From positions 20,959-84,958 of the forward strand of contig NZ_KQ465126.1 of assembly GCF_001308875.1 (NCBI RefSeq): a DNA stretch of 64,000 nt, given 5' to 3'. The translations under genes were made by a program, and so were the position numbers. Origin of the DNA: Lysinibacillus sp. ZYM-1 (GTDB lineage Bacteria; Bacillota; Bacilli; Bacillales_A; Planococcaceae). Under the pieces are notes generated by a model that did not search any database, was not told the origin of the DNA, and saw nothing but the letters and a program-made list of their open reading frames with translations. This document shows positions 51,594 through 61,731 of this stretch, piece by piece. The first letter of the stretch is position 1, and the number at the start of each line of letters is the position of its first letter.

Positions 51594-53054
51594 GTGAGAT
51601 CAAACTATGCAGATGATAGCTTAGCGCTACACACAGACTTATATCAAATCAATATGGCAGAATCCTATTGGGCTGATGGGATACATAATAAAAAAGCAGT
51701 TTTTGAATTATATTTTAGAAAATTACCTTTTGGGAATGGCTACGCTATATTTGCCGGATTAGAGCGGATGCTGGACTATTTACGTAATTTTCGTTTTAGT
51801 GAATCCGATATTGCGTATTTACGTGAGGAAGTTGGATATAAAGAAGATTTTATCGAGTATTTAAAAGATATTCGATTCACAGGGGACATGTATTCCATGG
51901 TGGAAGGGGAGCTTGTTTTTGCCAATGAACCAATTGTGCGAATTGAAGCGCCGTTAGTGGAGGCACAGCTCATAGAAACTGCTTTACTTAACATTGTTAA
52001 TTATCAAACATTAATAGCAACGAAAGCTAGCCGTATTAAACAAATCATTAAAAATGAAGTGGCAATGGAATTTGGTACACGGCGCGCGCAGGAAATGGAT
52101 GCAGCTATTTGGGGTACACGTGCAGCGTTTATAGGTGGTTTTGCTTCTACTAGTAATGTACGAGCGGGTAAACTATTTAACATCCCGGTGTCTGGTACAC
52201 ATGCACATGCTTTGGTACAGGCGTATAAAAATGATTACGATGCTTTCCATTCTTATGCTAAACGTCATAGAGATTGTGTATTTCTTGTAGATACGTACAA
52301 TACTTTAAAATCAGGTGTTCCAACCGCTATTAAAGTTGCTAAAGAGTTGGGGGACCAAATTAATTTTATTGGTATACGTTTAGATAGTGGAGACATTGCG
52401 TTCTTATCAAAAGAGGCTCGTCGCATGCTAGATGCTGCTGGTTTCCATGATGCTAAAATCATTGTTTCAAATGATTTGGATGAATACACAATTCTAAATT
52501 TAAAAGCTCAAGGGGCAAAAGTAGACGTGTGGGGAATCGGTACTAAGCTTATTACCGCTTATGATCAGCCTGCATTAGGTGCTGTTTACAAAATGGTTGC
52601 CATTGAAAATAGCGAAGGTCAACTGGAAGATACCATTAAAATATCGGCGAATGCTGAAAAGGTATCAACGCCAGGTCTCAAGAATGTTTATCGTATTATC
52701 GATAAAAAAAATGGGAAGGCAGAAGGAGATTACATCACGATGCATGATGAAAATCCTCAAGCAGAGGAACGTATTAAAATGTTCCATCCCATTCACACGT
52801 TTGTTTCCAAGTTTGTTACGAATTTTGAAGCGAAAAACTTACATCAGCATGTGATTAAAAATGGAGAAATCAACTATCAAAATCCGACGCTAGAAGAAAT
52901 GCGTGACTATGCAGCGGGAAATTTAGAGTTGCTATGGGATGAATATAAACGTGCCATGAACCCTGAAGAATATCCAGTCGATTTAAGTCAAAAATGCTGG
53001 GATAATAAAATGTGTAATATTGAGGCAGTACACAGTATGGTTAAGAAAATGTAA
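51594..53054 (+). CDS. pncB: Nicotinate phosphoribosyltransferase (PncB)
   Basis: 486 residues; converts nicotinate and PRPP to nicotinate mononucleotide in NAD salvage. Visible blocks: [20 protein letters not shown] at the front, [40 protein letters not shown] with [11 protein letters not shown] (the phosphorylated His region), and [19 protein letters not shown]. The C-terminal extension resembles the longer Bacillus-type enzyme. It starts at the GTG at 51594 behind AGAAGGGG. nadE follows 20 bases later, so the two form a salvage operon. Confidence 0.93.
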   Translation: MRSNYADDSLALHTDLYQINMAESYWADGIHNKKAVFELYFRKLPFGNGYAIFAGLERMLDYLRNFRFSESDIAYLREEVGYKEDFIEYLKDIRFTGDMYSMVEGELVFANEPIVRIEAPLVEAQLIETALLNIVNYQTLIATKASRIKQIIKNEVAMEFGTRRAQEMDAAIWGTRAAFIGGFASTSNVRAGKLFNIPVSGTHAHALVQAYKNDYDAFHSYAKRHRDCVFLVDTYNTLKSGVPTAIKVAKELGDQINFIGIRLDSGDIAFLSKEARRMLDAAGFHDAKIIVSNDLDEYTILNLKAQGAKVDVWGIGTKLITAYDQPALGAVYKMVAIENSEGQLEDTIKISANAEKVSTPGLKNVYRIIDKKNGKAEGDYITMHDENPQAEERIKMFHPIHTFVSKFVTNFEAKNLHQHVIKNGEINYQNPTLEEMRDYAAGNLELLWDEYKRAMNPEEYPVDLSQKCWDNKMCNIEAVHSMVKKM

Positions 53055-53073
53055 AAGAAGGAGTGACAAGACA

Positions 53074-53898
53074 ATGACTTTACAACAACAAATTATTGAA
53101 GAATTACGTGTATTACCAAATATACATGTGCAAGAGGAAATACGAAAATCCATTGATTTTTTAAAGGAATATGCAAAACATTATAACTTTGTAAAAGGAT
53201 TTGTTCTTGGTATTTCTGGTGGTCAAGATTCCACGTTAACAGGGAAACTAGCACAACTAGCAGTCGATGAGCTTAATGAAGAAGCTGGTGAAATGAAGTA
53301 TTCATTTTGGGCTATACGCTTACCATATGGAGTGCAAGCAGATGAGCAAGATTGTCAGGATGCTATTGATTATATAAAGCCAACCCAGTCCTATACAGTT
53401 AATATAAAGGGTGCTGTCGATGCTAGTGTGATGGCTTTAGCCAACGCAGGTGTTGAGCTCAATGATTTTGTTAAAGGGAACGAAAAGGCGCGTGAACGTA
53501 TGAAAGTGCAGTATTCGATTGCCGCAATGAATGGGGCAGTGGTATTAGGAACTGATCATGCTGCGGAGGCCATTACAGGTTTCTATACAAAATTCGGTGA
53601 TGGTGGAGCAGACTTAATGCCAATCTTTCGTTTAAATAAACGACAAGGGAAGCAGCTATTAGCAGAACTCAAATGTCCTGAACATCTTTATACGAAGGTG
53701 CCTACAGCAGATTTAGAGGAAAATCGTCCATCTTTGCCAGATGAAGTAGCACTTGGTGTGTCATATGATCAAATTGATGATTATTTAGAGGGGAAAGAAA
53801 TTCCTGAGGAACCTCGACGACTACTAGAAGGATATTATTTGCGTTCGCAACATAAACGTCATATGCCAATTACGATATTTGATGGTTTTTGGAAGTGA
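53074..53898 (+). CDS. nadE: Ammonia-dependent NAD synthetase (NadE)
   Basis: 274 residues, without a glutaminase domain, so it uses free ammonia. The PP-loop ATP pyrophosphatase motif is [20 protein letters not shown] (about residues 44-63); [20 protein letters not shown] and [17 protein letters not shown] are typical NadE blocks. It amidates nicotinate adenine dinucleotide to NAD. AGAAGGAG is 10 bases before the ATG at 53074; an upstream in-frame start inside pncB is not used. Confidence 0.95.
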   Translation: MTLQQQIIEELRVLPNIHVQEEIRKSIDFLKEYAKHYNFVKGFVLGISGGQDSTLTGKLAQLAVDELNEEAGEMKYSFWAIRLPYGVQADEQDCQDAIDYIKPTQSYTVNIKGAVDASVMALANAGVELNDFVKGNEKARERMKVQYSIAAMNGAVVLGTDHAAEAITGFYTKFGDGGADLMPIFRLNKRQGKQLLAELKCPEHLYTKVPTADLEENRPSLPDEVALGVSYDQIDDYLEGKEIPEEPRRLLEGYYLRSQHKRHMPITIFDGFWK

Positions 53899-53905
53899 AA
53901 ATAGG

Positions 53906-53964
53906 GAAAAGAGTTATAGAAAGTGAACCTCACTTTTTAAAATAGCTCTTTTCTCTCTTTTTTT
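53906..53964 (+). terminator. Terminator after pncB-nadE
   Basis: GAAAAGAG...CTCTTTTC with an inner AAAGTG/CACTTT stem, followed by T-rich sequence. Confidence 0.8.
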
Positions 53965-54056
53965 ATGCTATTTGGTTCTATGTTGTTAAATATCAGCATA
54001 TAATGTCGATATAATTACCTATACAGATAATGAAATGTAGGGGAGGGTAACTTAAT

Positions 54057-54377
54057 ATGAGGACTTCTAGAGTAAATGCAACGACAAGCAGTATTTTTCG
54101 TCAAGAAAATCAGTACTTACATGCTGGTGATATTAGCCATAACTTTGGACAAAATTCACAAAAACAATTTAAAAATAGTTTGCGGAAAACGAAAGACAAA
54201 AAGCAAAGTGCAATTGCTGCACCCATTGAACAGCAACAACGTTATAGCCTAACGCCTATTCATATGGATAGCACTAGTGATTTGCAAATACGTAGTGAGC
54301 TAAATGAAACAGCGTTAAAGTTAAGTCAATTAAGCAAACAAAAGAAGCGACTCCATAGTTACCGTTCTTCCATATAA
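54057..54377 (+). CDS. Small basic protein of unknown function (106 residues)
   Basis: Not recognised. The protein is hydrophilic and basic (Lys/Arg/Gln/Ser-rich), with no Cys, signal peptide or membrane segment. The N-terminal 40 residues (RVNATTSSIFRQENQYLHAG) look extended, and the C-terminal third (NETALKLSQLSKQKKRLHSY) looks like a short coiled coil. GGGGAGGG lies 9 bases before the ATG, and a terminator follows the stop, so the gene is probably real. It has its own transcription unit; neighbours give no hint of function. Confidence 0.6.
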   Translation: MRTSRVNATTSSIFRQENQYLHAGDISHNFGQNSQKQFKNSLRKTKDKKQSAIAAPIEQQQRYSLTPIHMDSTSDLQIRSELNETALKLSQLSKQKKRLHSYRSSI

Positions 54378-54383
54378 ATGACT

Positions 54384-54418
54384 AACTCTTCATATCATTA
54401 GGAGTGAAGAGTTTTTTT
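54384..54418 (+). terminator. Terminator of the 106-residue protein gene
   Basis: AACTCTTCA pairs with TGAAGAGTT, followed by T6. Confidence 0.85.
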
Positions 54419-54489
54419 GTGCAACTTTATAGATAAAATATGGTTAAAAAGATTAAAATTGTAACATTCTAATGAATAATGACGTTATA

Positions 54490-54537
54490 TAATAAACAAG
54501 GCTTGTTTGATTAAATTCAAACAAGCCTTGTTTATTA
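54490..54537. repeat. Long perfect inverted repeat with self-palindromic arms
   Basis: Two 21-base arms (from TAATAAACAAGG to GCTTGTTTGA, and its reverse complement) surround TTAAAT. Each arm contains AACAAGGCTTGTT, itself nearly palindromic. There is no T-run beyond ordinary AT richness, so it is not an obvious terminator. It lies 120 bases before moxR. Confidence 0.8.
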
Positions 54538-54657
54538 AGTGTAATCGAAGAGGAGAAGTTTCTGATAATTGTTTTACTACACAAATTTCGATATGCTTAT
54601 GATAAGTTATCATGCAATTCACACAATTGCTTGATGGAATGGGAGGTTTTTTGAATT

Positions 54658-55602
54658 ATGAATTCTCAAATACAGGCTGTGCTAGAAAATATAGATAAGG
54701 TAATGATTGGGAAGAGAGAGGTGGCTGAACTTAGTCTTGTTGCTTTATTAGCGAGAGGGCACGTACTGTTGGAGGATGTGCCTGGGGTTGGAAAGACAAT
54801 GATGGTTCGTTCACTAGCGAAATCTTTTGACGCACAGTTTAAACGAATTCAATTTACTCCGGATTTATTGCCTTCAGATGTAGTTGGTATCTCTATTTAT
54901 AATCCGAAGACATTAGAGTTTGAATTTCGTCCAGGACCAATCATGGGGGATGTTATTTTAGCAGATGAGATAAATCGTACTTCTCCAAAAACTCAGTCAG
55001 CGTTATTAGAGGGAATGGAAGAGGCATCCGTTACGATTGATGGAAAAACACTTGCGATTAATCAGCCTTTTTTTGTCATGGCCACGCAAAATCCGATAGA
55101 ACATGAAGGTACCTACCCGCTTCCAGAAGCTCAGCTTGATCGTTTTCTGCTGAAAATAAAGATGGGTTACCCTTCTAGAGGGCAAGAAGTAGAGATTTTA
55201 CGTAGAGCGGAAAATGGCAAAGCAATTGAAAAAATCCAAGCTGTATTGTCAGTAGCTCAATTAATTGAGTTACAGGAGCTAGTGCAGGGAGTGTACGTTG
55301 AAGATTCCGTAAAAAATTACATGGTAGAGCTTGCTACTCAAACTAGAGAAAACAGCTATGTTTATTTAGGTGTAAGCCCTCGAGCGACGATAGCCTTAAT
55401 GAAAGCTTCTCAGGCCTACGCGTTTGTGAAAGGACGTAGTTTTGTAACACCTGATGATGTTCAATATCTAGTGCCTTTTGTCTTTAGTCATCGCTTAGTT
55501 TTAAAACCAGATGCTCGTTATGATAATGTAACAGCAAACGAAATTATCGAGCGCATTATTGCCAAAACACCGGTACCGACAAAGAGGTTTGCAGAACAAT
55601 GA
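54658..55602 (+). CDS. MoxR-type AAA+ ATPase
   Basis: 314 residues. Walker A GHVLLEDVPGVGKTMMVRSL, Walker B DVILADEINRTSPKTQSALL, sensor-1 FFVMATQNPIEHEGTYPLPE and sensor-2/lid VSPRATIALMKAS are diagnostic of MoxR chaperones. These ATPases usually assemble or activate a partner with a vWA or DUF58 domain. The ATG follows a GGGAGG site at a rather long 11-base spacing. It overlaps the DUF58 gene by 4 bases (ATGA) and begins a three-gene operon. Confidence 0.92.
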   Translation: MNSQIQAVLENIDKVMIGKREVAELSLVALLARGHVLLEDVPGVGKTMMVRSLAKSFDAQFKRIQFTPDLLPSDVVGISIYNPKTLEFEFRPGPIMGDVILADEINRTSPKTQSALLEGMEEASVTIDGKTLAINQPFFVMATQNPIEHEGTYPLPEAQLDRFLLKIKMGYPSRGQEVEILRRAENGKAIEKIQAVLSVAQLIELQELVQGVYVEDSVKNYMVELATQTRENSYVYLGVSPRATIALMKASQAYAFVKGRSFVTPDDVQYLVPFVFSHRLVLKPDARYDNVTANEIIERIIAKTPVPTKRFAEQ

Positions 55603-56780
55603 GGCGATGGAAAACTTTTATAGAAAAAAGTAAACATTTCCTATTAGTAGTTTTCTTAATGGTTATAACTTTTTGTTATGCAATGTTCCAAGGTGGATTT
55701 GTTAGTTGGTTTGTGTTTTTTTCTGTAAGCCCATTTTTATTGTATGCTTTAATTTCCTTTGTCGTTAGAGAAAGTATCTTATTAGTTGAACGCAAAATTG
55801 AACCTGCTCATGTAGAGCATGGTCAATCGGCAAAGGTAACCATTACGATCGAAAGAAAAACACGTTTCCCATTTGCCTATATTATGATGGAGGAACTTGT
55901 AGATAGTGAGGGCTTAGTACAAGCGAAGTTACAAAGTTCAAATACTATTAGATTTGTTGGCTTTAGGAAAAAATTTAACTGGCATTATGAATTGGCAAAT
56001 ATGCCTCGTGGCGAACATCGTTATTTGGGTGTTACAATCGTTTTCCATGATTTTTTCGGCTGGGCAAAAAAAACTGTTGTGGCAGAGAAGGAACAAACAA
56101 TTTTAGTTTATCCAAGGATAAGAGAAATGAAATATACAGCTCTTCAAACCAAATATGATGTTGGACCGATGATGTCTCCTTATTCCATTGTAAAGGATAC
56201 TACCATGGCTGTTGGATTAAGAGAATATGTTCCGGGGGATCGTTTTTCATGGATTCATTGGAAATCGTTCGCGAAAACCCAAACTTTACAATCTAAGGAA
56301 TTTGAGGATAGGCAATCTTCTGAGCTAATGTTAGTGCTTGATGCCAAAAAATCACCGTTGTTTGAGGATAAGATTGAACTAGTAGCATCGATGTTAAAAA
56401 TGATTGTTCAAGAACTTGGGGATATTTCCTTTATTTCTGCTGGAGAGATGACGAAGGTATTCCCCATTGTACAAGGCGAAAAGCAGTTAGACCAGGTCAT
56501 GTATCATTTGGCAGCTATAAAACCTGCGGAAAATGTAAAATTTCAATTCTATGACCAACAAGCCTTTAAGCAAGTAGCAACATTGCTTTATGTGACTAGT
56601 GATGTATCGGATGAATTCCTACATACTCTTGCAAATATAGTGAAAAACTGTATTTGTTTTGTAGTGGCAAAACAGCCACCTTTGCAAGCTGAGCTTACTA
56701 TGCGTTATAAACATATTCAAATTGTCTATGTAGATCCAACAGATTTTTATCATGTATTCACGGAGGTGATGAAGCCGTGA
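55599..56780 (+). CDS. DUF58 membrane-anchored protein
   Basis: 393 residues. Two membrane helices (about 13-55) are followed by a beta-rich region and the DUF58 core (MAVGLREYVPGDRFSWIHWK near 205, then SKEFEDRQSSELMLVLDAKK), a vWA-like fold with a partial MIDAS. Such proteins partner with MoxR and a transglutaminase-like membrane protein in a conserved operon, with suggested roles in cell-envelope stress or extracellular enzyme maturation. Overlaps with both neighbours (ATGA, GTGA) indicate tight coupling. Confidence 0.9.
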   Translation: MRRWKTFIEKSKHFLLVVFLMVITFCYAMFQGGFVSWFVFFSVSPFLLYALISFVVRESILLVERKIEPAHVEHGQSAKVTITIERKTRFPFAYIMMEELVDSEGLVQAKLQSSNTIRFVGFRKKFNWHYELANMPRGEHRYLGVTIVFHDFFGWAKKTVVAEKEQTILVYPRIREMKYTALQTKYDVGPMMSPYSIVKDTTMAVGLREYVPGDRFSWIHWKSFAKTQTLQSKEFEDRQSSELMLVLDAKKSPLFEDKIELVASMLKMIVQELGDISFISAGEMTKVFPIVQGEKQLDQVMYHLAAIKPAENVKFQFYDQQAFKQVATLLYVTSDVSDEFLHTLANIVKNCICFVVAKQPPLQAELTMRYKHIQIVYVDPTDFYHVFTEVMKP

Positions 56781-58960
56781 AACAATCGTTAGGAGAATTT
56801 TTAGAATTAGCTGTCGCCTATATTATTATCTTCTTTATTTTGCGTGAATGGCTTATCCCGATTATGCAATTAACCAATACAGGAGGGTTTCAGCTCTTCT
56901 TAGTTTTTATTGGCTTGTCACTTGCCCTAAGTTTATTCCGAGTGCATCCTTTATTATCGGGATTCGTAAAGTTTGGCTATATTACTTGGTTTATTGTCTT
57001 TATTTATAGTGAAAGCCCGGTATTTTCTGGAAAGACAGTACCCTTCTTATTAGCAGAGTGGAAGGGAAATATGTCCTCTATTATATCAGGTGATTTTGGT
57101 CAAGTATCCGATGCTTTTAGAACAGTATTATTTCTAGTGCTAATATGGATGCTCGTTTATTTAATCCACCATTGGGTCTCGGTGCGGAAAAATATATTCT
57201 ACTTTTTTGCCATGACGGTATTCTTTATTGCTACTTTAGATACATTTAGTGATTACGATGGTAAAACAGCAATTGTTAAAGTGGTAGTACTAGGGTTAAT
57301 GATGACAGGTGTCCTATTTGTCAAACGTTTATGGCTTCAAGTAGATGCAACGGGCAATGTAGTTGGAAAATGGAGAATTGTTATACCGATGCTTGTGTCA
57401 GTATTACTTGTCAGTACTGTCGCCTTCTTTTTACCAAAGACAGGACCGACATGGGCAGATCCAGTGCCATTTATCCAAGGGGTTACTGGGCAAGATGGAG
57501 CTGGAGCTGGCATGAAATCAGTTGGCTATAGTCAAGATGATAGTCAACTAGGTGGACCATTCCAAGGAGACAATACATTAATTTTTACTGCGTCTTCTCG
57601 TGATCGTCATTATTGGCGTATTGAAACAAAGGATACTTATACGTCAAAGGGGTGGATTGTATCAGAAGGCAGTTTTGGTAAAAATGTTTATGAGACAAAT
57701 ACGCCAATTATGACATCTTTACAAGTAGGGCCACCCGAAAACGAACGTCAGATTCAGTTGGACATTGCGGTCTCGATGCCTTTTTTAATTCAAACATATG
57801 GCTTGTTATCTGTTTCGGCTCAAAATTCTACATTATTTATTCAGGACGAGCAGACGGAAAGGATGACCATAGAACAGCAGATTGATGCATCTAAATCTTT
57901 ATCAAACTATACATTATCTTATAGTGAGCCTGTCTATAGTATGGAACAGCTCCAATTGTCATTTCCTGCTTCACTTGAAACATTAGATTCTTCATTTGAT
58001 CGCTTTTTGCAGGTACCGTCTCAATTGCCACAACGTGTAAGAGATTTGGCGTTTGCAATAACACAAGATAAAACTACTGTTTACGATCAAATTAAGGCAG
58101 TGGAAAGCTATTTTAGGACAAAAGGTTTTAGGTATGATAAAACACAAGCTGCAATTCCAGCTGAAAATCAAGATTATGTCGACCAGTTTTTATTTGATAC
58201 AAAAGTAGGTTATTGTGATAATTTCTCAACATCAATGGTAGTACTTTTGCGTTCGGTAGGCATACCTGCTCGATGGGTCAAAGGATTTGCGCCTGGTACT
58301 GCAGGGCCAATGACAGATGGTCTGCGAGAATATCGAATCACCAATGACAATGCGCACTCATGGGTTGAGGCATTTATACCTGGTACAGGTTGGATGGAGT
58401 TTGAACCTACAATTGGCTTTACTGGCAATGTTAACATTGACTATGATATACAATTAGATTCATCTGAACAGGAGGAATTAGTACAGCCAGAGCAAAAACC
58501 TGAGCAACCGCAGCAACAGGAACAAGTGTCAGATAAGGAACAAGCTAAATCAACTTTTAGCTTTGATAAGTTCTGGACATGGTTGAAAAAATTTGTTTAT
58601 GTTTGGATAATCGTCTTCGTTTTACTAATCATCAGCGGGATTTCTTTATACTTGCAGCGCAAAACTTGGCTTCCTAAAATGCATGTGCGCGCATATCGCA
58701 AAAAGACTGCGGATTGGTCTACCTTTGATTCCTCCTATCATGTTCTTTTGAAGCAATTATCTCGTATTGGACTGCGCAGAAGAGATGGGGAAACGTTGCG
58801 GATGTTTGCAGAGCGTGTGGATGCATCATTAGAAACAGATGAAATGCAAAAGCTGACGGCTGTTTATGAGCAACATGTCTATGGGAAGGATAAACAAGAA
58901 GTTGACTTCATGAAGCTGAAAGAAAGTTGGGAATATTTAATCAATCGCACTATCAGTTGA
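56777..58960 (+). CDS. Transglutaminase-like membrane protein (TgpA/YebA type)
   Basis: 727 residues. About six membrane helices occupy residues 1-225, then comes an extracellular region with a transglutaminase-like domain: Cys480 in GYCDNFSTSMVVLLRSVGIP and His527 in NDNAHSWVEAFIPGTGWMEF. A Gln/Glu/Pro-rich linker (about 560-590) precedes another membrane helix (about 610-630) and a C-terminal cytoplasmic DUF4129-like domain (RRRDGETLRMFAERVDASLE). In Pseudomonas TgpA is active and essential. It starts at a GTG overlapping the DUF58 stop. The acid after the His is Glu (EFEPT) rather than the more usual Asp. Confidence 0.9.
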   Translation: MKQSLGEFLELAVAYIIIFFILREWLIPIMQLTNTGGFQLFLVFIGLSLALSLFRVHPLLSGFVKFGYITWFIVFIYSESPVFSGKTVPFLLAEWKGNMSSIISGDFGQVSDAFRTVLFLVLIWMLVYLIHHWVSVRKNIFYFFAMTVFFIATLDTFSDYDGKTAIVKVVVLGLMMTGVLFVKRLWLQVDATGNVVGKWRIVIPMLVSVLLVSTVAFFLPKTGPTWADPVPFIQGVTGQDGAGAGMKSVGYSQDDSQLGGPFQGDNTLIFTASSRDRHYWRIETKDTYTSKGWIVSEGSFGKNVYETNTPIMTSLQVGPPENERQIQLDIAVSMPFLIQTYGLLSVSAQNSTLFIQDEQTERMTIEQQIDASKSLSNYTLSYSEPVYSMEQLQLSFPASLETLDSSFDRFLQVPSQLPQRVRDLAFAITQDKTTVYDQIKAVESYFRTKGFRYDKTQAAIPAENQDYVDQFLFDTKVGYCDNFSTSMVVLLRSVGIPARWVKGFAPGTAGPMTDGLREYRITNDNAHSWVEAFIPGTGWMEFEPTIGFTGNVNIDYDIQLDSSEQEELVQPEQKPEQPQQQEQVSDKEQAKSTFSFDKFWTWLKKFVYVWIIVFVLLIISGISLYLQRKTWLPKMHVRAYRKKTADWSTFDSSYHVLLKQLSRIGLRRRDGETLRMFAERVDASLETDEMQKLTAVYEQHVYGKDKQEVDFMKLKESWEYLINRTIS

Positions 58961-59008
58961 TTTTAACCTAGACAAAGAGTAAAATGAAAAAAATTAAATG
59001 CAAGGATT

Positions 59009-59082
59009 GCTTTCATATAAGTTCGATAATAAGGTTCGGATGTTTCTACGAAATCACCATAAATGATTTCTCTATGAAGGCG
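59009..59082 (+). ncRNA. Guanine-class purine riboswitch before guaA (variant)
   Basis: P1 pairs CTTTCATA with TATGAAGG, J2/3 carries TTTCTAC, P3 is GAAATCA/TGATTTC with loop CCATAAA, and TCTATG follows. The discriminator corresponding to C74 is C, so guanine class. Differences from consensus are T instead of A just before it (73), A instead of G in L3, and a short P2 (TTCGA/TCGGA). A terminator lies 80 bases downstream. Confidence 0.75.
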
Positions 59083-59163
59083 GATGTTTTCGCTAGGTGA
59101 AAAGTATAGTAAATCACTTTACTTTGCTACGCATTCGCCTTTATAAATAATCATGAGCTTTTG

Positions 59164-59199
59164 AACGCGTAGAAGGTTTTTTACTTTCTTCGCGTTTTT
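59164..59199 (+). terminator. Riboswitch-controlled terminator before guaA
   Basis: AACGCG-T-AGAAGG pairs with CTTTCTTCGCGTT, followed by TTTC. An alternative long pairing (AAGGCGGATG with CATTCGCCTT at 59077-59145) lies between aptamer and terminator. Confidence 0.75.
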
Positions 59200-59249
59200 C
59201 TTTGAACAAATGAAAATATCCTTTAAAAATAGTAGAAGAGGTGGAAATT

Positions 59250-60803
59250 TTGACAGCTAGCCCTTTAATAAAAGAGCAAGAAAAAATCGTAGTGCTTGAC
59301 TTCGGTAGCCAATTTAACCAATTAATTACTCGTCGTATCCGTGAGTTTGGTGTTTTCAGTGAATTACACCCACATACAGTGACTGCAGAAGAAATTAAAG
59401 ATATGAACGCAACTGGTATTATTTTTTCAGGTGGTCCAAACTCTGTTTATGATGAAAATGCTTTCCATGTGGATCCAGCCATTTTCGATTTAGGCCTACC
59501 AATCTTAGGTATTTGTTATGGTATGCAATTAATGGCGCATACAAATGGCGGTAAAGTAGAAGGCGCTGAAACTCGTGAATATGGTAAAGCTGAAATCCAA
59601 GTAACGACTTCAAACAAGTTATTTGGCGAATTACCAACTGAGCAAATCGTTTGGATGAGTCATGGTGACCATGTAACAGAAGTTCCAGCTGGATTTGAAG
59701 TCATCGCAACTAGCGCATCTTGTCCGATTGCTGCAATGGCAAATGTTGAACGTAAACTATATGCTGTACAATTCCATCCAGAAGTACGTCACTCTGTATA
59801 CGGTAATGATCTATTACGTCAATTTGTATTCGACATCTGTGAAGCGAAAGGCGATTGGTCAATGGCAAACTTCATTGAGCTTGAAATTGCAAAAATTCGT
59901 GAAATAGTTGGCGATAAAAAAGTATTATGTGCCCTTTCTGGTGGTGTAGACTCATCAGTTGTAGCTGTACTAATCCACAAAGCAATCGGTGACCAACTAA
60001 CTTGTATGTTCGTAGACCACAACTTAAACCGTAAAGGTGAAGTTGAGCAAGTAATGAAGACATTCACAGAAGACTTTGACATGAATCTTATTAAAATCGA
60101 TGCACGTAAACGCTTCATGGACAAACTTGCTGGCGTTTCTGATCCAGAGAAAAAACGCAAAATTATCGGTAATGAATTCATTTATGTATTTGATGAAGAA
60201 GCATCTAAGCTTGAAGGTATGGATTTCTTAGCACAAGGAACTCTTTATACTGATATCATTGAATCCGGTACTTCAACTGCACAAACAATCAAATCACACC
60301 ATAACGTTGGCGGTCTTCCGGAAGATATGCAATTCCAATTAATCGAGCCACTGAAAACATTATTTAAAGATGAAGTACGTGCGCTAGGTTTAGAACTTGG
60401 TCTAGATGAAAAAATCGTTTGGCGTCAACCATTCCCAGGTCCTGGATTAGGTATCCGTGTACTTGGTGAAGTAACAGAAGAAAAATTAGAAATCGTTCGC
60501 GAAGCAGATTTCATCCTACGTGAAGAAATCGCAAATGCTGGTCTTGATCGTGACATCTGGCAATACTTCACAGTATTACCTGATATCCGTTCAGTTGGCG
60601 TAATGGGCGATGCACGTACGTATGATTACGCAATCGGTATCCGTGCCGTAACATCTATCGACGGTATGACTTCTGACTGGGCACGTATCCCATGGGATGT
60701 ACTAGAGAAAATCTCTGTCCGCCTTGTAAACGAAGTTAAACACGTTAACCGCGTAGTGTATGATATTACATCTAAGCCACCAGCAACGATTGAGTGGGAA
60801 TAA
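59250..60803 (+). CDS. guaA: GMP synthase (glutamine-hydrolysing)
   Basis: 517 residues; converts XMP to GMP with ATP and glutamine. The class I amidotransferase domain (Cys in [10 protein letters not shown]; His/Glu in YAVQFHPEV) is followed by the ATP pyrophosphatase domain ([20 protein letters not shown]) and the GMPS dimerisation end ([17 protein letters not shown]). I start at the TTG at 59250 because AGAGGTGGAAATT precedes it; the in-frame GTG at 59241 overlaps that site. Control by the upstream guanine-class riboswitch fits end-product regulation. Confidence 0.95.
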   Translation: MTASPLIKEQEKIVVLDFGSQFNQLITRRIREFGVFSELHPHTVTAEEIKDMNATGIIFSGGPNSVYDENAFHVDPAIFDLGLPILGICYGMQLMAHTNGGKVEGAETREYGKAEIQVTTSNKLFGELPTEQIVWMSHGDHVTEVPAGFEVIATSASCPIAAMANVERKLYAVQFHPEVRHSVYGNDLLRQFVFDICEAKGDWSMANFIELEIAKIREIVGDKKVLCALSGGVDSSVVAVLIHKAIGDQLTCMFVDHNLNRKGEVEQVMKTFTEDFDMNLIKIDARKRFMDKLAGVSDPEKKRKIIGNEFIYVFDEEASKLEGMDFLAQGTLYTDIIESGTSTAQTIKSHHNVGGLPEDMQFQLIEPLKTLFKDEVRALGLELGLDEKIVWRQPFPGPGLGIRVLGEVTEEKLEIVREADFILREEIANAGLDRDIWQYFTVLPDIRSVGVMGDARTYDYAIGIRAVTSIDGMTSDWARIPWDVLEKISVRLVNEVKHVNRVVYDITSKPPATIEWE

Positions 60804-60807
60804 TAGC

Positions 60808-60853
60808 AAAAGCTCTAAAAACCTTGGTAATAAAAGGTTTTTAGAGCTTTTTT
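60808..60853 (+). terminator. Terminator after guaA
   Basis: AAAAGCTCTAAAAACCTT pairs with AAGGTTTTTAGAGCTTTT around a short loop. Confidence 0.92.
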
Positions 60854-60989
60854 AATTTTGATGCTTTGCTCGAATAATTCACTGTCTAGATCAAAGTACA
60901 ATTGAAAGGAAATTGCTAGTGAAGAGTTGAATGTAGTAAACTAAATGGATGCAAACAGAATTAGATTTATTAGATTAAGGGGGATTGAA

Positions 60990-61658
60990 ATGGAGAAAAA
61001 TATAGCGATGATCCATACTCTTGCTGTTGGTTTGCCGAAAGAAATGCATTATAGCAAAGGGCGCTCGATGATTACAGGCATTGAAAAACAAGAAGTGAAA
61101 GAAGTTTATTTGTCGGTTCATGGCTTCGATGGAGATGACGTGGCTGATAAAAAACATCATGGTGGTCCTGATCGCGCTGTTTGTTTATATCCTGCGGAAC
61201 ATTACATACAATGGGAACAAGAACTTGCTAAGCCATTACCGACTGCAGCATTCGGTGAAAATTTAACAGTAACGAATATGTTAGAAGTAGATATCTGTAT
61301 TGGTGATATTTATAAAATTGGAGATGCTGTCATTCAAATTACACAAGGACGTGTTCCGTGTAGTACCATTGACAAATATACTGAATCGAACACATTGCTT
61401 AAACGAATCATTGAAACTGGCTATACAGGCTTCCTTGCGCGAGTATTGGAAGAGGGGACTATCTGTTCAGACTCAAATATCGTATTAGTAGAAAAGCATC
61501 CTGCTAAAATCTCAGTTTTGTATTGTAACGAAGTATACTTTAAAAACAAAGATGCGTTAGCGATGGAACGTATCCGAGCAGTTGATGCGTTGGCGGAAGA
61601 TTGGAAACAAAAATTAGAAAAAAGAATTCAAATCTTGCAAAGTAAAGTGATGAATTAA
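60990..61658 (+). CDS. MOSC-domain protein (YiiM-like)
   Basis: 222 residues. The MOSC domain occupies about 40-170 (VHGFDGDDVADKKHHGGPDR; YPAEHYIQWEQEL; FGENLTVTNMLEVDICIGD) and contains the conserved Cys in QGRVPCSTIDKY near 131. A C-terminal 3-alpha domain (about 175-222) completes the YiiM pattern. Known YiiM proteins use molybdenum cofactor to reduce N-hydroxylated purines such as 6-hydroxylaminopurine, which fits the purine-gene neighbours, though this is only suggestive. The ATG at 60990 follows AAGGGGGATTGAA. Confidence 0.88.
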   Translation: MEKNIAMIHTLAVGLPKEMHYSKGRSMITGIEKQEVKEVYLSVHGFDGDDVADKKHHGGPDRAVCLYPAEHYIQWEQELAKPLPTAAFGENLTVTNMLEVDICIGDIYKIGDAVIQITQGRVPCSTIDKYTESNTLLKRIIETGYTGFLARVLEEGTICSDSNIVLVEKHPAKISVLYCNEVYFKNKDALAMERIRAVDALAEDWKQKLEKRIQILQSKVMN

Positions 61659-61692
61659 AAATATCGAGCAAGGGAGATCGATAATCCCTTTA

Positions 61693-61731
61693 AAATCCTT
61701 TAGAATTCAAGTGAGTTCTAAGGGTTTTTTT
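61693..61731 (+). terminator. Terminator after the MOSC gene
   Basis: AATCCTTTAGAATTC pairs, with two mismatches, with GAGTTCTAAGGGTT, followed by T5. Confidence 0.75.
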
